Below, in pieces: positions 12,959-23,159 of a stretch of DNA of 64,000 nucleotides. Positions within the stretch are counted from its first letter, which is position 1; each line of letters begins with the position of its first letter. The DNA comes from Stenotrophomonas sp. SAU14A_NAIMI4_5 (lineage in GTDB: Bacteria; Pseudomonadota; Gammaproteobacteria; Xanthomonadales; Xanthomonadaceae): assembly GCF_003086795.1 (NCBI RefSeq), contig NZ_CP026003.1, positions 2,252,777 through 2,316,776 of the forward strand, read 5' to 3'. The position numbers were made by a program, and so were the translations under genes. The notes below the pieces were generated by a model that was not told the DNA's origin, ran no database searches, and worked only from the letters and a program-made list of their open reading frames with translations.

Positions 12959-13522
12959 ATGACACTGTCCTGGCTGTTTCGCTGCACGCCATACACTCTC
13001 CTTGCAATTGCGTTGCTTCTCGCCTCTCCGCCATCAATGGCGGATCCTGGATCGCTAGCGACGAGCGCCCCGCACAGCGACACACAGCTTGACGCGATGC
13101 TGACCCTCAAGGCGCAGGAAATCCTGGATCGAATGGAGCGGCTTGAGGGGCAGTCGACCGATATCCGTGTGCAGGCCTCATTCGACTTCAATGAGGCGGC
13201 GATTCAAGTTCATTTTGGTCCTGGGATCCTGCCGAATGACTACGGCGCCAGCTTTGAAGATCAGCATGACGAATTTCGTCATAGCTTGACGCGCATTGCG
13301 CAAAAGGCTGCGCCAGTAAAGAAAATTACATTCCGCTATGACGGTCGCGAGATCGAAGCGTACTTCCCGGAAGTCAGGCAGGAGGCGGAGGATGCTCAGA
13401 GGGCGCGCGAAAGGAGGTCGCGGGGCTTGGGCACTCCCGATGCGGAGCGCATCCGCGGGCCAGGAGGCGCGGTCGCCACACCCGATGTCCCCGCCGGAGT
13501 CGAGGCTGCGACAGCAGGATGA
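12959..13522 (+). CDS. Exported relative of the amidase N-terminal domain (copy 3)
   Basis: A 187-residue protein with GAAGGA ahead of the ATG and a signal peptide ending near PSMA. Its core matches copy 2 (DTQLDAMLTLKAQEILDRM, VHFGPGILPNDYGASFEDQ, FRYDGREIEAYFPEVR). A charged stretch and a Pro/Gly/Ala-rich tail follow. No enzymatic motif is visible. It lies 123 bases after copy 2 and ends in a strong terminator. Standing next to a peptidoglycan amidase, it could bind the wall or regulate the amidase; that is inference. Confidence 0.75.
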   Translation: MTLSWLFRCTPYTLLAIALLLASPPSMADPGSLATSAPHSDTQLDAMLTLKAQEILDRMERLEGQSTDIRVQASFDFNEAAIQVHFGPGILPNDYGASFEDQHDEFRHSLTRIAQKAAPVKKITFRYDGREIEAYFPEVRQEAEDAQRARERRSRGLGTPDAERIRGPGGAVATPDVPAGVEAATAG

Positions 13523-13550
13523 AAAAACGGGCGCTTGCGCGCCCGTTTTC
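13522..13550 (+). terminator. Rho-independent terminator, convergent with trxB
   Basis: AAAAAACGGGCGC, loop, GCGCCCGTTTTCC directly at the stop codon of copy 3. It has an A run on one side and a T run on the other, so it may serve both convergent genes. A decayed copy lies near 11640-11670. Confidence 0.8.
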
Positions 13551-13593
13551 CTCAGTCGAGCATGGTCGACGCTACAACCGTTGGGTCAAAGCC

Positions 13594-14658
<1,065 letters not shown>

Positions 14659-14798
14659 TCAAGCCGATGAACAGAACGCCGTCACCCACGGGTGGTTTTG
14701 GCGCCTGTCGGCACCCTGGATGGCCCCCGTGACTGAAAACTGACGCCGTGTCGTTTATTATCAAACACTAACAGCGCATTCCAAAGGTATGGTCTAAG

Positions 14799-17159
14799 GT
14801 GGCGAAGCAGGTGCCCGAACGCTCCAAGTCCGACGACAAAAAGGCGTCGCGTCGCTCGGCGGCAGCGGCCACGACCGACAATCCCCGCCGTCAGCGCCTC
14901 TGGCGCGACCTGGGCCTGATCGCCATCGCGCCGGCGCTGCTGTATCTGGCCGCCAGCCTGTTCACCTATTCAGCCAGTGATCCGGGCTGGTCTCACACCG
15001 GCAGCGTGGTCGCGCCCGTGCACAACATGGGCGGCCGCGCCGGTGCGTGGATCGCCGACGTGCTGCTGCAGCTGTTCGGCTACATCGCCTTCCTGCTGCC
15101 GGTCGTGCTCGGCGCGCTGGCGTGGATCGCCATGTTCGGCCTGAAGCGTGAGAGCAAGGGCGAGAACGATCTCGATCCGGCCCTGCGCCTGGTCGGTCTG
15201 GTCGGCTTCCTGATCGCCGGTACCGGCTTCCTGCACGTTCGACTGTTCAGTGGCGACGTGTCCAGCGCGGGCGGCATCCTCGGCAAACTGGTCGGCAGCT
15301 CGCTCACTGTCGGCTTCGGTGCGCTGGGTGCGAACCTGTTCGTGCTGGTGCTGCTGCTGGCCTCGATCACCCTGGCCACCGGCCTGTCGTGGTTCGCGGT
15401 GATGGAGAAGATCGGCCGTGGCGTGATGTCGCTGGCGCCGTTGCTGGAACGCAAGAAGGAGCAGGCCACCGAGTGGCAGCAGACCCGCGCCATGCGCGAG
15501 GAGCGCCAGGAAGTGCGCAAGGCCGATGCCGAGGTGCGCGCCAAGCGCGAGCCGGTGAAGATCGAGCCGCGCCCGGAGCCGGTGATCGAGAAGAGCGACC
15601 GGGCCAAGCGCGACACGCAGATTCCGATGTTCCGTGGCGTCAACGGCGATGGCTCGGACCTGCCGCCGCTGGCCCTGCTGGATGATCCGAAGCCGCAGCC
15701 TGTTGGCTACGACAAGGACACCCTGGATGCGCTGTCTCGGCAGATCGAGTTCAAGCTCAAGGATTTCCGCATTGACGCGCAGGTGGTCGGCGCCAATCCC
15801 GGCCCGGTCATCACCCGCTTCGAGATCGAGCCGGCACCAGGCATCAAGGTCAGCCAGATCAGCTCGCTGGACAAGGACATCGCCCGCGGCCTGTCGGTGA
15901 AGTCGGTGCGTGTGGTCGACGTCATTCCGGGCAAGTCGGTGATCGGCCTGGAAATCCCCAACGTCACCCGCGAGATGATCTACCTCTCCGAACTGCTGCG
16001 TTCGAAGGAGTACGACAAGTCGGCCAGCGTGCTGACCCTGGCGCTGGGCAAGGACATCGCCGGCCGGTCCACCGTGGCCGACCTGGCGCGCATGCCGCAC
16101 CTGCTGGTGGCCGGTACCACCGGTTCGGGCAAGTCGGTGGCGGTCAACGCCATGGTGCTCAGCCTGCTGTTCAAGGCCTCGCCGAAAGACCTGCGCATGC
16201 TGATGATCGACCCGAAGATGCTCGAACTGAGCGTCTACCAGGGCATCCCGCACCTGCTGGCGCCGGTGGTCACCGACATGAAGGAGGCCGCCAACGGCCT
16301 GCGCTGGTGCGTGGCCGAGATGGAGCGCCGCTACAAGCTGATGAGCGCGGTGGGCGTGCGCAACCTGGCCGGCTTCAACAAGAAGGTGAAGGACGCCCAG
16401 GACGCCGGCCAGCCGCTGATGGACCCGCTGTTCAAGCCGAACCCGGAGCTGGGCGAAGCCCCGCGCCCGCTGGAGACGCTGCCGTTCATCGTCATCTTCA
16501 TCGACGAATTCGCCGACATGATGATGATCGTCGGCAAGAAGGTGGAAGAGCTGATCGCGCGCCTGGCACAGAAGGCACGTGCGGCCGGCATCCACCTGAT
16601 CCTAGCGACCCAGCGCCCGTCGGTGGACGTCATCACCGGCCTGATCAAGGCCAACATCCCGACCCGCATCGCCTTCCAGGTCAGCTCGAAGATCGATTCG
16701 CGCACCATCCTCGACCAGTCCGGCGCGGAAACCCTGCTGGGCCACGGCGACATGCTGTACCTGCCGCCCGGCACCGCCATGCCCGAGCGCGTGCACGGCG
16801 CCTTCGTCTCCGACGATGAAGTGCATCGCGTGGTCGAGCACCTGAAGGCGATGGGCCCGGCCGACTATGTCGACGGCGTGCTGGACGAAGTGCAGACGAT
16901 GGGCGATGGCGTGGTGGTCGGTGCGACCGGCCTGCCGGAAACCAGTGCGGCAGGCGACGAGTCCGACCCGCTGTACGACGAGGCGCTGCGCGTGGTCACC
17001 GAGACCCGTCGCGCGTCCATTTCCGGCGTGCAGCGCCGCCTGAAGATCGGCTACAACCGTGCGGCACGACTGATCGAGGCCATGGAAGCGGCTGGCGTGG
17101 TCAGTGCTCCCGAACACAACGGCGACCGTACGGTGCTGGCACCGCCGCCGCCGAAGTAA
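14799..17159 (+). CDS. ftsK: DNA translocase FtsK
   Basis: A 786-residue FtsK. Several membrane helices span residues 40-210, then a charged linker, then the RecA-like motor with Walker [14 protein letters not shown] and Walker [15 protein letters not shown]-terminal gamma winged helix reads DNA polarity sequences. It segregates chromosome ends at the septum. The start is a GTG; the nearby upstream ATG is out of frame and closed by a stop. A TATGGT lies five bases before the GTG, hinting at a very short or absent leader. Confidence 0.97.
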   Translation: MAKQVPERSKSDDKKASRRSAAAATTDNPRRQRLWRDLGLIAIAPALLYLAASLFTYSASDPGWSHTGSVVAPVHNMGGRAGAWIADVLLQLFGYIAFLLPVVLGALAWIAMFGLKRESKGENDLDPALRLVGLVGFLIAGTGFLHVRLFSGDVSSAGGILGKLVGSSLTVGFGALGANLFVLVLLLASITLATGLSWFAVMEKIGRGVMSLAPLLERKKEQATEWQQTRAMREERQEVRKADAEVRAKREPVKIEPRPEPVIEKSDRAKRDTQIPMFRGVNGDGSDLPPLALLDDPKPQPVGYDKDTLDALSRQIEFKLKDFRIDAQVVGANPGPVITRFEIEPAPGIKVSQISSLDKDIARGLSVKSVRVVDVIPGKSVIGLEIPNVTREMIYLSELLRSKEYDKSASVLTLALGKDIAGRSTVADLARMPHLLVAGTTGSGKSVAVNAMVLSLLFKASPKDLRMLMIDPKMLELSVYQGIPHLLAPVVTDMKEAANGLRWCVAEMERRYKLMSAVGVRNLAGFNKKVKDAQDAGQPLMDPLFKPNPELGEAPRPLETLPFIVIFIDEFADMMMIVGKKVEELIARLAQKARAAGIHLILATQRPSVDVITGLIKANIPTRIAFQVSSKIDSRTILDQSGAETLLGHGDMLYLPPGTAMPERVHGAFVSDDEVHRVVEHLKAMGPADYVDGVLDEVQTMGDGVVVGATGLPETSAAGDESDPLYDEALRVVTETRRASISGVQRRLKIGYNRAARLIEAMEAAGVVSAPEHNGDRTVLAPPPPK

Positions 17160-17195
17160 GTCCCGCCACGCCTACGACGTCCAAGGATCCGACGC

Positions 17196-19133
17196 ATGTT
17201 CCGACCCGCTCCCTGCGCGCTGGTGCTGGCCTGTCTGCTTGCCGCCAGCCCGGCCCTGGCCGGGGCGTCCGCCTCGGCGCCGAACCCGGCGCCGCCCTCG
17301 GTCAGCAGCGATGCCGAGGCCAGCAACAACTTCAGCTTCGTCCGTTACCGCGCCGATTACGTGGTGCGGCCGGATGCCGGCAACGTGCAGACCGAGACCT
17401 ACGAGATCCTGCTCAAGACCAAGGCGGCGGTGGAGCAGTTCAGCCAGGTGCGGCTGAGCTATAGCGAGAAGATGGAAACCCTGGACGTGGTCAGCGCCTA
17501 CACCCTGACCGCCGATGGCCAGCGCCGTGATGTGCCGGCCGACCGCATCTACACCCAGGAAAGCTATTCCAGCGCGGCGGCGGCGATGTACGCCGACCGC
17601 AAGGTGCGGGTGATCGTGTTCCCGAACCTGGCGCCGGGCACGCGCCTGGTCTACCAGGTGCGCCGCACCCAGCAGACCCCGTATTTCCCCGGTTATTTCG
17701 GCCTGTGGGAGACCTTCAATGTGTTCACCCAGTACGACGATGCCGAGGTGACCCTGAGTGCGCCGGCCAGCCTGCCCATGTATGTGGACAGTCGTGGCGT
17801 GCAGGGCAGTGACACGCCGACGGTGAAGAACGGCCAGGCGCAGTGGCGCTGGCGCTACCAGCGCCGCGATCCGATGCAGGCGCAGAACTGGGCGGCGGCC
17901 GTCTGGGAGTTCGGCCCGAACATCATGGCCAGCACGTTCCGTGACTGGGCCCAGGTCGGGCACGCGTACCAGGTCAAGGCCAGCGAGGCGGCCCAGGTGA
18001 CACCGCAGATCCAGGCGCTGGCCGATGAGGTGACTGCCGGCATCAGCGACCGCAAGGCGCAGGCCGATGCGCTGTACCGCTGGGTGGCGCAGAACATCCG
18101 CTACGTGGCGGTGTACCTGGGCAATGGCGGGCTGGAGCCGAACAGCGCGCAGAGCATCCTCGACAACCACTATGGCGACTGCAAGGACCACGTGGTGATC
18201 CTGGAGGCGCTGCTGGCGGCGAAGGGCATTGCCAGCTCCCCGGTGCTGATCGGCGCGGGTGGTGGCCCGACGCTGCCGAAGATTCCGGTGCTGGGTCGCT
18301 TCAACCACGCCATCACCTACGTGCCCGAGTTCGATCTCTACCTGGATTCGACCAGCGCCTGGGCGCGCTTCGGCCAGCTGCCCGACGGCGACCTCGGCGC
18401 GCCGGTACTGCGCACCCGTGACGCGTCGTTGGCGCGTACGCCGGCCAACGATCCTCAGCGCAACGCCGCGGCGATGGACGTGCGCTTCACCTTCGATGCG
18501 CAGGGCAACCTGAGCGGCGAGACCGTGCCGCAGCTGAGCGACAACACCGAGATCGGCATGCGTGCGCAGTTCGCCCAGCTCAACGCGCAGAACCGCGCGC
18601 GTGCCGAGGAGTCGATCATGGCCGCCTCCGGCTTCGACGGGCGCGGCCAGCTGCAGCTGCAGGGCGTGCCGGTCGATTTGACCCATCCGTTCGGCTACCG
18701 CATGACCTTCCAGGCCGAGGACTACGTGGACTTCAGCGTGGCCGGCGGCATGGCTGTGCCCGACCCGCCGGGCGGCGAGTCGGTGCGTGGCCTGTACGCC
18801 ACGGCGTCGGCGCCTGCCAATGAAGCGCCGTTCTACTGCAATGCCAGCCTGCGCGAAGAGACCTACCGACTGCAGTTCCCGGGCAGCGTGCCGATCATCG
18901 CCATCCCGCAGAGCCAGCATTTCAGCAATGCCGCTGGTGACTACCGGGTGGACTGGGCGCGGGAAGGGCAGGAGGTGATCGTCCACCACCGCCTGCAGCA
19001 GAACGCCGTGCGCGGTGCCGATGCACTGTGCCAGCCGCAGGATTACCCGGCCTTCCGGGCGCTGTACCGCGAAGTGCGGCGTGGCTTCCGCGGGCAGGTG
19101 CTCTACGGCAGATTGCCAGGTGCGGCTGGCTGA
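17196..19133 (+). CDS. Exported DUF3857/transglutaminase-like protein
   Basis: A 645-residue protein with a signal peptide of about 23 residues. An N-terminal DUF3857 region (ETYEILLKTKAAVEQFSQVR, LVYQVRRTQQTPYFPGYF) is followed by a transglutaminase-like core with the catalytic-type cysteine in NHYGDCKDHVVILEALL near residue 330 and a later His in FNHAITYVPEFDLYLDST. A C-terminal DUF3858-like half follows. Such proteins are periplasmic in many bacteria, with unknown substrates. It starts 36 bases after ftsK, possibly cotranscribed. Confidence 0.85.
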   Translation: MFRPAPCALVLACLLAASPALAGASASAPNPAPPSVSSDAEASNNFSFVRYRADYVVRPDAGNVQTETYEILLKTKAAVEQFSQVRLSYSEKMETLDVVSAYTLTADGQRRDVPADRIYTQESYSSAAAAMYADRKVRVIVFPNLAPGTRLVYQVRRTQQTPYFPGYFGLWETFNVFTQYDDAEVTLSAPASLPMYVDSRGVQGSDTPTVKNGQAQWRWRYQRRDPMQAQNWAAAVWEFGPNIMASTFRDWAQVGHAYQVKASEAAQVTPQIQALADEVTAGISDRKAQADALYRWVAQNIRYVAVYLGNGGLEPNSAQSILDNHYGDCKDHVVILEALLAAKGIASSPVLIGAGGGPTLPKIPVLGRFNHAITYVPEFDLYLDSTSAWARFGQLPDGDLGAPVLRTRDASLARTPANDPQRNAAAMDVRFTFDAQGNLSGETVPQLSDNTEIGMRAQFAQLNAQNRARAEESIMAASGFDGRGQLQLQGVPVDLTHPFGYRMTFQAEDYVDFSVAGGMAVPDPPGGESVRGLYATASAPANEAPFYCNASLREETYRLQFPGSVPIIAIPQSQHFSNAAGDYRVDWAREGQEVIVHHRLQQNAVRGADALCQPQDYPAFRALYREVRRGFRGQVLYGRLPGAAG

Positions 19134-19244
19134 ATCGCCGATGCACGTGCGGGGCGGCATAATGTCGCCCTGATCGCCCATTCATCTTTGCCCGCGCACA
19201 CTGGCTCCCAACTTTCCTGGCGCATGCGCCCACAGGATTCCTGC

Positions 19245-19883
19245 ATGAACATCCGCTTCCGTCGTTTCCTTGCCACCACCACCCTGGCCGTGGCCTGCGC
19301 TGCTGCCGGCAGCGCCTGGGCTGGCGCCCGCGATGACCTGAAAACCTTTACCAGTGGCCTGAAGGGCCTGGATGGTCAGTTCAGCCAGCAGGTCTTCGAC
19401 AGCCGCGGCAAGGTGAAGGAATCGACCAGCGGCCGCGTGGCCCTGTCGGCGCCGCGCCTGTTCCGCTGGGAATACGTGCGCCCGCATGAACAGCTGATCG
19501 TGGCCGACGGCAAGAAAGTCTGGATGTACGAGCCGGACCTGGAGCAGGCCACCGTGCGCGAGCAGGGCAAGGAAGAGCAGAACAGCCCGCTGACCGCGCT
19601 GATCAACCCGGCACTGCTGGAGCAGCAGTACGACCTGAGCGAAGAGGCCGCCAAGCGTGACGGCCTGCAGTGGCTGTCGCTGTCGCCGAAGCGCGACACC
19701 GAAGCCAGCTTCCAGTACGCCGCGCTGGGCTTCAACGCACAGGGCCTGGCCAAGATGGAAATCACCGACGCCGTCGGCCAGCGCACCGTCATCACCTTCA
19801 GTGGCTGGAAGCGCAACCCGGGCTTCGCCGCCGGCACCTTCAGCTTCACCCCGCCGAAGGGCACCGACGTCATCGGCAATTGA
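19245..19883 (+). CDS. lolA: Outer-membrane lipoprotein carrier protein LolA
   Basis: A 212-residue periplasmic chaperone that ferries lipoproteins from LolCDE to LolB. The signal peptide ends at AWA (residue 27). The LolA core is clear: FTSGLKGLDGQFSQQVFD, RLFRWEYVRPHEQLIVADGK, VWMYEPDLEQATVR. The ATG at 19245 sits directly before the signal peptide. A CATAAT -10-like box lies at 19158-19163. Order ftsK-...-lolA-rarA is the usual one. Confidence 0.96.
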   Translation: MNIRFRRFLATTTLAVACAAAGSAWAGARDDLKTFTSGLKGLDGQFSQQVFDSRGKVKESTSGRVALSAPRLFRWEYVRPHEQLIVADGKKVWMYEPDLEQATVREQGKEEQNSPLTALINPALLEQQYDLSEEAAKRDGLQWLSLSPKRDTEASFQYAALGFNAQGLAKMEITDAVGQRTVITFSGWKRNPGFAAGTFSFTPPKGTDVIGN

Positions 19884-19890
19884 TAAGGGT

Positions 19891-20020
19891 CGCCGGGCAT
19901 GGCCCGGCGCTACCCGCTTTGGTGGGTGCCAACCGTTGGTTGGCACGCTTTTGCTCTGCTTTGGTAGGTGTCAACCTTGGTTGACACGCCGTTGATCCGC
20001 CGGGCATGGCCCGGCGCTAC
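19891..20020. repeat. Cluster of four SMAG/REP-type stem-loops
   Basis: Four short palindromes lie between lolA and rarA: 19891-19913 (CGCCGGGC/GCCCGGCG then CTAC), 19926-19946 (GTGCCAACC/GGTTGGCAC), 19964-19987 (GTAG then GTGTCAACC/GGTTGACAC), and 19998-20020, an exact repeat of the first. The GTAG/CTAC end is the hallmark of the S. maltophilia SMAG family. The last copy reaches to 16 bases before the rarA -10 box. Confidence 0.8.
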
Positions 20021-20035
20021 CAACGGGTGGCGCGG

Positions 20036-20050
20036 TACAATGATCCGGTG
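20036..20050 (+). promoter_or_regulatory. Promoter -10 giving a probably leaderless rarA mRNA
   Basis: TACAAT at 20036-20041 is followed six bases later by the GTG start of rarA. This is the same geometry as at clpS. No Shine-Dalgarno sequence precedes the GTG. An ATG 42 bases upstream in frame lies inside a SMAG stem-loop and upstream of this promoter, so it is unlikely to be used. Confidence 0.5.
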
Positions 20051-21409
20051 CCAAGACATCGTTCCACTTCATTCCCCGGCCCCGATCTGCTGAGCGTCGA
20101 TCGGGATCATCTGCGCCCGCTGGCCGAGCGCATGCGCCCGCGCACCCTCGACGAAATGGTCGGGCAGAAGCGCCTGCTGGCGCCTGAGAGCGCGCTGCGC
20201 CGTGCGGTCGAATCCGGCCGCGTGCACTCGATGATCCTGTGGGGTCCGCCGGGCTGCGGCAAGACCACGCTGGCGCTGCTGCTGGCCGAATACTCCGACG
20301 CCGAATTCCGCGCCATCTCCGCCGTGCTGTCCGGCCTGCCGGAAGTGCGCCAGGTGCTGGCCGAGGCGGCGCAGCGATTCGCTGAAGGCCGACGCACCGT
20401 GTTGTTCGTGGACGAAGTGCATCGCTTCAACAAGGCGCAGCAGGATGCGTTCCTGCCGCATATCGAGCGCGGCACCATCCTGTTCGTCGGTGCCACCACG
20501 GAGAACCCGTCGTTCGAGCTGAACTCGGCGCTGCTGTCGCGCTGCCGCGTGCACGTGCTGGAAGGCGTCTCGCCCACCGACATCGTCGAGGCGCTGGAGC
20601 GTGCGCTGGGTGATCGCGAGCGCGGCCTTGGCGAAGAGCGCATCGAAGTGGCGCCCGAGCTGCTGCTGGAAATCGCCACGGCTGCCGACGGCGACGTGCG
20701 CCGAGCGCTCACCCTGCTGGAAATCGCCGCCGAGCTGGCGGGCGGGGAGGGTGGTCGCATCACTCCGCAGACCCTGACCCAGGTGCTGGCTGACCGCACC
20801 CGCCGCTTCGACAAGGGCGGCGAGCAGTTCTACGACCAGATCTCGGCGCTGCACAAATCCGTGCGCAGTTCCAATCCGGATGCCGCGCTGTACTGGCTGA
20901 CCCGCATGCTCGATGGTGGCTGCGATCCGTCCTATCTGGCGCGCCGGCTGACCCGCATGGCCATCGAGGACATCGGCCTGGCCGACCCGCGCGCGCAGAG
21001 CATGGCGCTGGAAGCGTGGGATATCTACGAGCGCCTGGGCAGCCCGGAGGGCGAGCTCGCCTTCGCGCAGCTGGTGCTGTATCTGGCCAGTACCGCCAAG
21101 TCGAACGCCGGCTACGCGGCCTTCAACCAGGCCAAGGCCGACGTGCGCGAAAGCGGTACCGCAGAAGTGCCGCTGCACCTGCGCAACGCCCCGACCAAGC
21201 TGATGAAGGAGCTCGGCTACGGTGCCGAGTACCAGTACGACCATGATGCCGAAGGCGGTATCGCGCTGGACCAGACGGGTTTCCCGGACGCAATGGGCGA
21301 GCGGGTCTACTACAACCCGGTGCCGCGCGGGCTGGAGATCAAGTTGAAGGAAAAGCTGGACCGGCTGCGCGCAGAGCGCGAGGCGGCGAGGGCGGCGAAG
21401 GGGCGTTGA
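20048..21409 (+). CDS. rarA: Replication-associated recombination protein A (RarA/MgsA)
   Basis: A 453-residue AAA+ ATPase of the RarA/WRNIP1 family, acting at stalled replication forks. It has LAERMRPRTLDEMVGQ, Walker A GPPGCGKTTLA, Walker B LFVDEVHRFNKAQQD, sensor 1 GATTENPSFELN, and the C-terminal tetramerisation region (AIEDIGLADPRAQ, FPDAMGERVYYNP). The GTG at 20048 was preferred over an ATG inside the upstream repeat. Confidence 0.94.
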   Translation: MPRHRSTSFPGPDLLSVDRDHLRPLAERMRPRTLDEMVGQKRLLAPESALRRAVESGRVHSMILWGPPGCGKTTLALLLAEYSDAEFRAISAVLSGLPEVRQVLAEAAQRFAEGRRTVLFVDEVHRFNKAQQDAFLPHIERGTILFVGATTENPSFELNSALLSRCRVHVLEGVSPTDIVEALERALGDRERGLGEERIEVAPELLLEIATAADGDVRRALTLLEIAAELAGGEGGRITPQTLTQVLADRTRRFDKGGEQFYDQISALHKSVRSSNPDAALYWLTRMLDGGCDPSYLARRLTRMAIEDIGLADPRAQSMALEAWDIYERLGSPEGELAFAQLVLYLASTAKSNAGYAAFNQAKADVRESGTAEVPLHLRNAPTKLMKELGYGAEYQYDHDAEGGIALDQTGFPDAMGERVYYNPVPRGLEIKLKEKLDRLRAEREAARAAKGR

Positions 21410-21478
21410 TCGGGGGTTTGTCGCGCCTGCCGGCTTTTGGCACACTGCGCGCCTTCTTTTCCCAAGGACTTTCCTGCC

Positions 21479-21853
21479 ATGGACCAGCTCATCCTGCCGT
21501 TGAAGCGTTACGCCCAGTTTGAGGGCCGTGCCAATCGTCGCGAATACTGGATGTTCCAGCTGTTCATGCTGATCGTCTCGGTGGTGCTGATGGTGCCGAT
21601 GATCACCGCGCTGGTGATGCAGTCCGATGGCCTGGGCATCGCGTCGATCATCCTGTTTGTCCTGTTCTGGCTGGCCACCCTGCTGCCGGTCATCGCCGTC
21701 ACCGTGCGCCGCCTGCATGACTGCAACCAATCGGGCTGGCTGTACCTGCTGGCCCTCATCCCGTTTGGCGGCCTGGTGATCTTCGTGTTCACCCTGCTGC
21801 CGGGCACACCGGAAGCAAACCAGTACGGCCCGGTGCCGCCGGAATTCGGCTGA
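21479..21853 (+). CDS. DUF805 membrane protein
   Basis: A 124-residue inner-membrane protein with three to four hydrophobic helices and the DUF805 marks FEGRANRREYWMFQLF near the N-terminus and RRLHDCNQSGWLYLL near residue 85. AAGGA lies ahead of the ATG. Family function is unknown. Its stop is followed by a GCCGGGC/GCCCGGC hairpin. Confidence 0.88.
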   Translation: MDQLILPLKRYAQFEGRANRREYWMFQLFMLIVSVVLMVPMITALVMQSDGLGIASIILFVLFWLATLLPVIAVTVRRLHDCNQSGWLYLLALIPFGGLVIFVFTLLPGTPEANQYGPVPPEFG

Positions 21854-21861
21854 GTTCCTGC

Positions 21862-21897
21862 GTGGCGTGGTTGCCGGGCAATGCCCGGCGCCGCCAC
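21862..21897. repeat. REP-like hairpin after the DUF805 gene
   Basis: An inner stem GCCGGGC/GCCCGGC (21873-21889) with an outer GTGGC/GCCAC pair. It may terminate transcription of the DUF805 gene and resembles the arms of the SMAG-like elements before rarA. Confidence 0.5.
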
Positions 21898-21952
21898 CGG
21901 CGCGCGGCCCCAGGGTCGCGCGCGCGATACACAGCGTGACGTGTGATCGATG

Positions 21953-21971
21953 TGATAATCATTCGCGTTTA
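21953..21971 (+). promoter_or_regulatory. Fur-box-like site upstream of the iron/haem genes
   Basis: TGATAATCATTCGCGTTTA contains GATAAT and ATTCGC in the 6-1-6 arrangement of Fur sites. It lies just upstream of a -10-like TAGACT (21974-21979) and 57 bases before the first gene of the block. Iron repression of the downstream genes is inferred. Confidence 0.55.
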
Positions 21972-22027
21972 AGGTAGACTGCGGTCCCTTGATGAAGAGG
22001 CGGCAGTGCCCGCCGCATCCGTCACCC

Positions 22028-23038
22028 ATGATGTTTTCCGCACGCTCCTTCGGCTGCCTGGCCGCCCTGATGATGGGGGTCCTGATGGCCACGCCCTACG
22101 CCCATGCGCAACAGCGCAATCCGCAGCAGCTGATGGGCCGCACCGTGCTCGACGAGCCGGCGTCCAGCTATCGCTTCGAACGTTTCGTGATCGACAGCCC
22201 TGATCAGCAGCGCCGCTGGCGGGTGAACGTGGCGATCCCGGCGAAGGCCTCCAAGACCCCGTCGCCGGTGCTGTACGCACTGGATGGCAACGCCGTCGCC
22301 ATGGTGCTGGACCAGCCGCTGCTGGCCGAACTGGCCGCCACCAAGGCGCCGCCGGTGCTGGTGCTGATCGGCTACGACAACGAGCTGCGCATCGACTCGC
22401 CGGCCCGCACCCTGGATTACACCGCCTGGATCGACCGCGCCGATGACGAGGGCGGTACCACCCAGGCCGTCGGCGGTGGTGCCGACGTCTTTCTCGACCT
22501 GATCGAGCGCCGCATCAAGCCCGAAGTGGAGCGCCGCGCCAACATCGACACCCACCAGCAGTCGCTGTGGGGTCACTCGCTGGGCGGCCTGTTCGTGCTC
22601 AATGCGCTGTACACCCGACCCGCCGCGTTCCAGGCCTATCTGTCGGCCAGCCCGTCGCTGTGGTGGAGCCAGGGCGCCGCGCTGGGCGACCCGGAACAGC
22701 AGTTCCTGCAGAACGTGCATGGCCAGCCTGCCAAGGTCTGGTTGATGCTGGGCGGTGCCGAGCGTGTTGGCGACCGCGGCAAGCGTGACATGAGCAACCC
22801 GCGCGTGGTCGCGCATCTGCGCCGCATTGGGGGTGCCACCCCGGATGCCGCCATGCAGCTGTCCACGCGCCTGGCCAAGGTGCCCGGCCTGAGCGTGCAG
22901 TACCGCGAATTCCCCGGCCTCGGCCACGGCCCGATGCTGCCCGCGTCGTTCCACGCGGCCCTGCATGAGCTTTACGGTGTGACTGACCGCAGCGTGGATG
23001 ACGGCAAGGCGCCGCCGTCCGCCAACGCTGCCGAATGA
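22028..23038 (+). CDS. Exported alpha/beta hydrolase, siderophore-esterase (IroE/Fes) type
   Basis: A 336-residue protein with a signal peptide ending at AHA (about residue 27). It belongs to the esterase-D/IroE-like alpha/beta hydrolases: nucleophile elbow GHSLGGLFVL near residue 180, PVLYALDGNAV, and a C-terminal FPGLGHGPMLP carrying the probable catalytic His. Relatives hydrolyse trilactone siderophores. The Fur-like site upstream and the haem importer downstream support an iron role; the exact substrate is unknown. Confidence 0.82.
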   Translation: MMFSARSFGCLAALMMGVLMATPYAHAQQRNPQQLMGRTVLDEPASSYRFERFVIDSPDQQRRWRVNVAIPAKASKTPSPVLYALDGNAVAMVLDQPLLAELAATKAPPVLVLIGYDNELRIDSPARTLDYTAWIDRADDEGGTTQAVGGGADVFLDLIERRIKPEVERRANIDTHQQSLWGHSLGGLFVLNALYTRPAAFQAYLSASPSLWWSQGAALGDPEQQFLQNVHGQPAKVWLMLGGAERVGDRGKRDMSNPRVVAHLRRIGGATPDAAMQLSTRLAKVPGLSVQYREFPGLGHGPMLPASFHAALHELYGVTDRSVDDGKAPPSANAAE

Positions 23039-23159
23039 ATCCCCGCACGGCGTGGCCGTGCGACCCCACTACCCAAGCGTGACTGCCGATGTGCAGCGGC
23101 CCAGGCAACCGATGAATCCCGCGCCACGAGGCGCGGCCTACGTGTGCAAGGAGCCTTTC

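Noticed and set aside
14970..16595. Long open frame opposite ftsK
   Set aside because: Antisense shadow of ftsK with biased His/Gln composition and no ribosome site.
20006..20047. Upstream ATG start for rarA
   Set aside because: It lies inside a SMAG stem-loop and upstream of the -10 box; the GTG at 20048 fits better.
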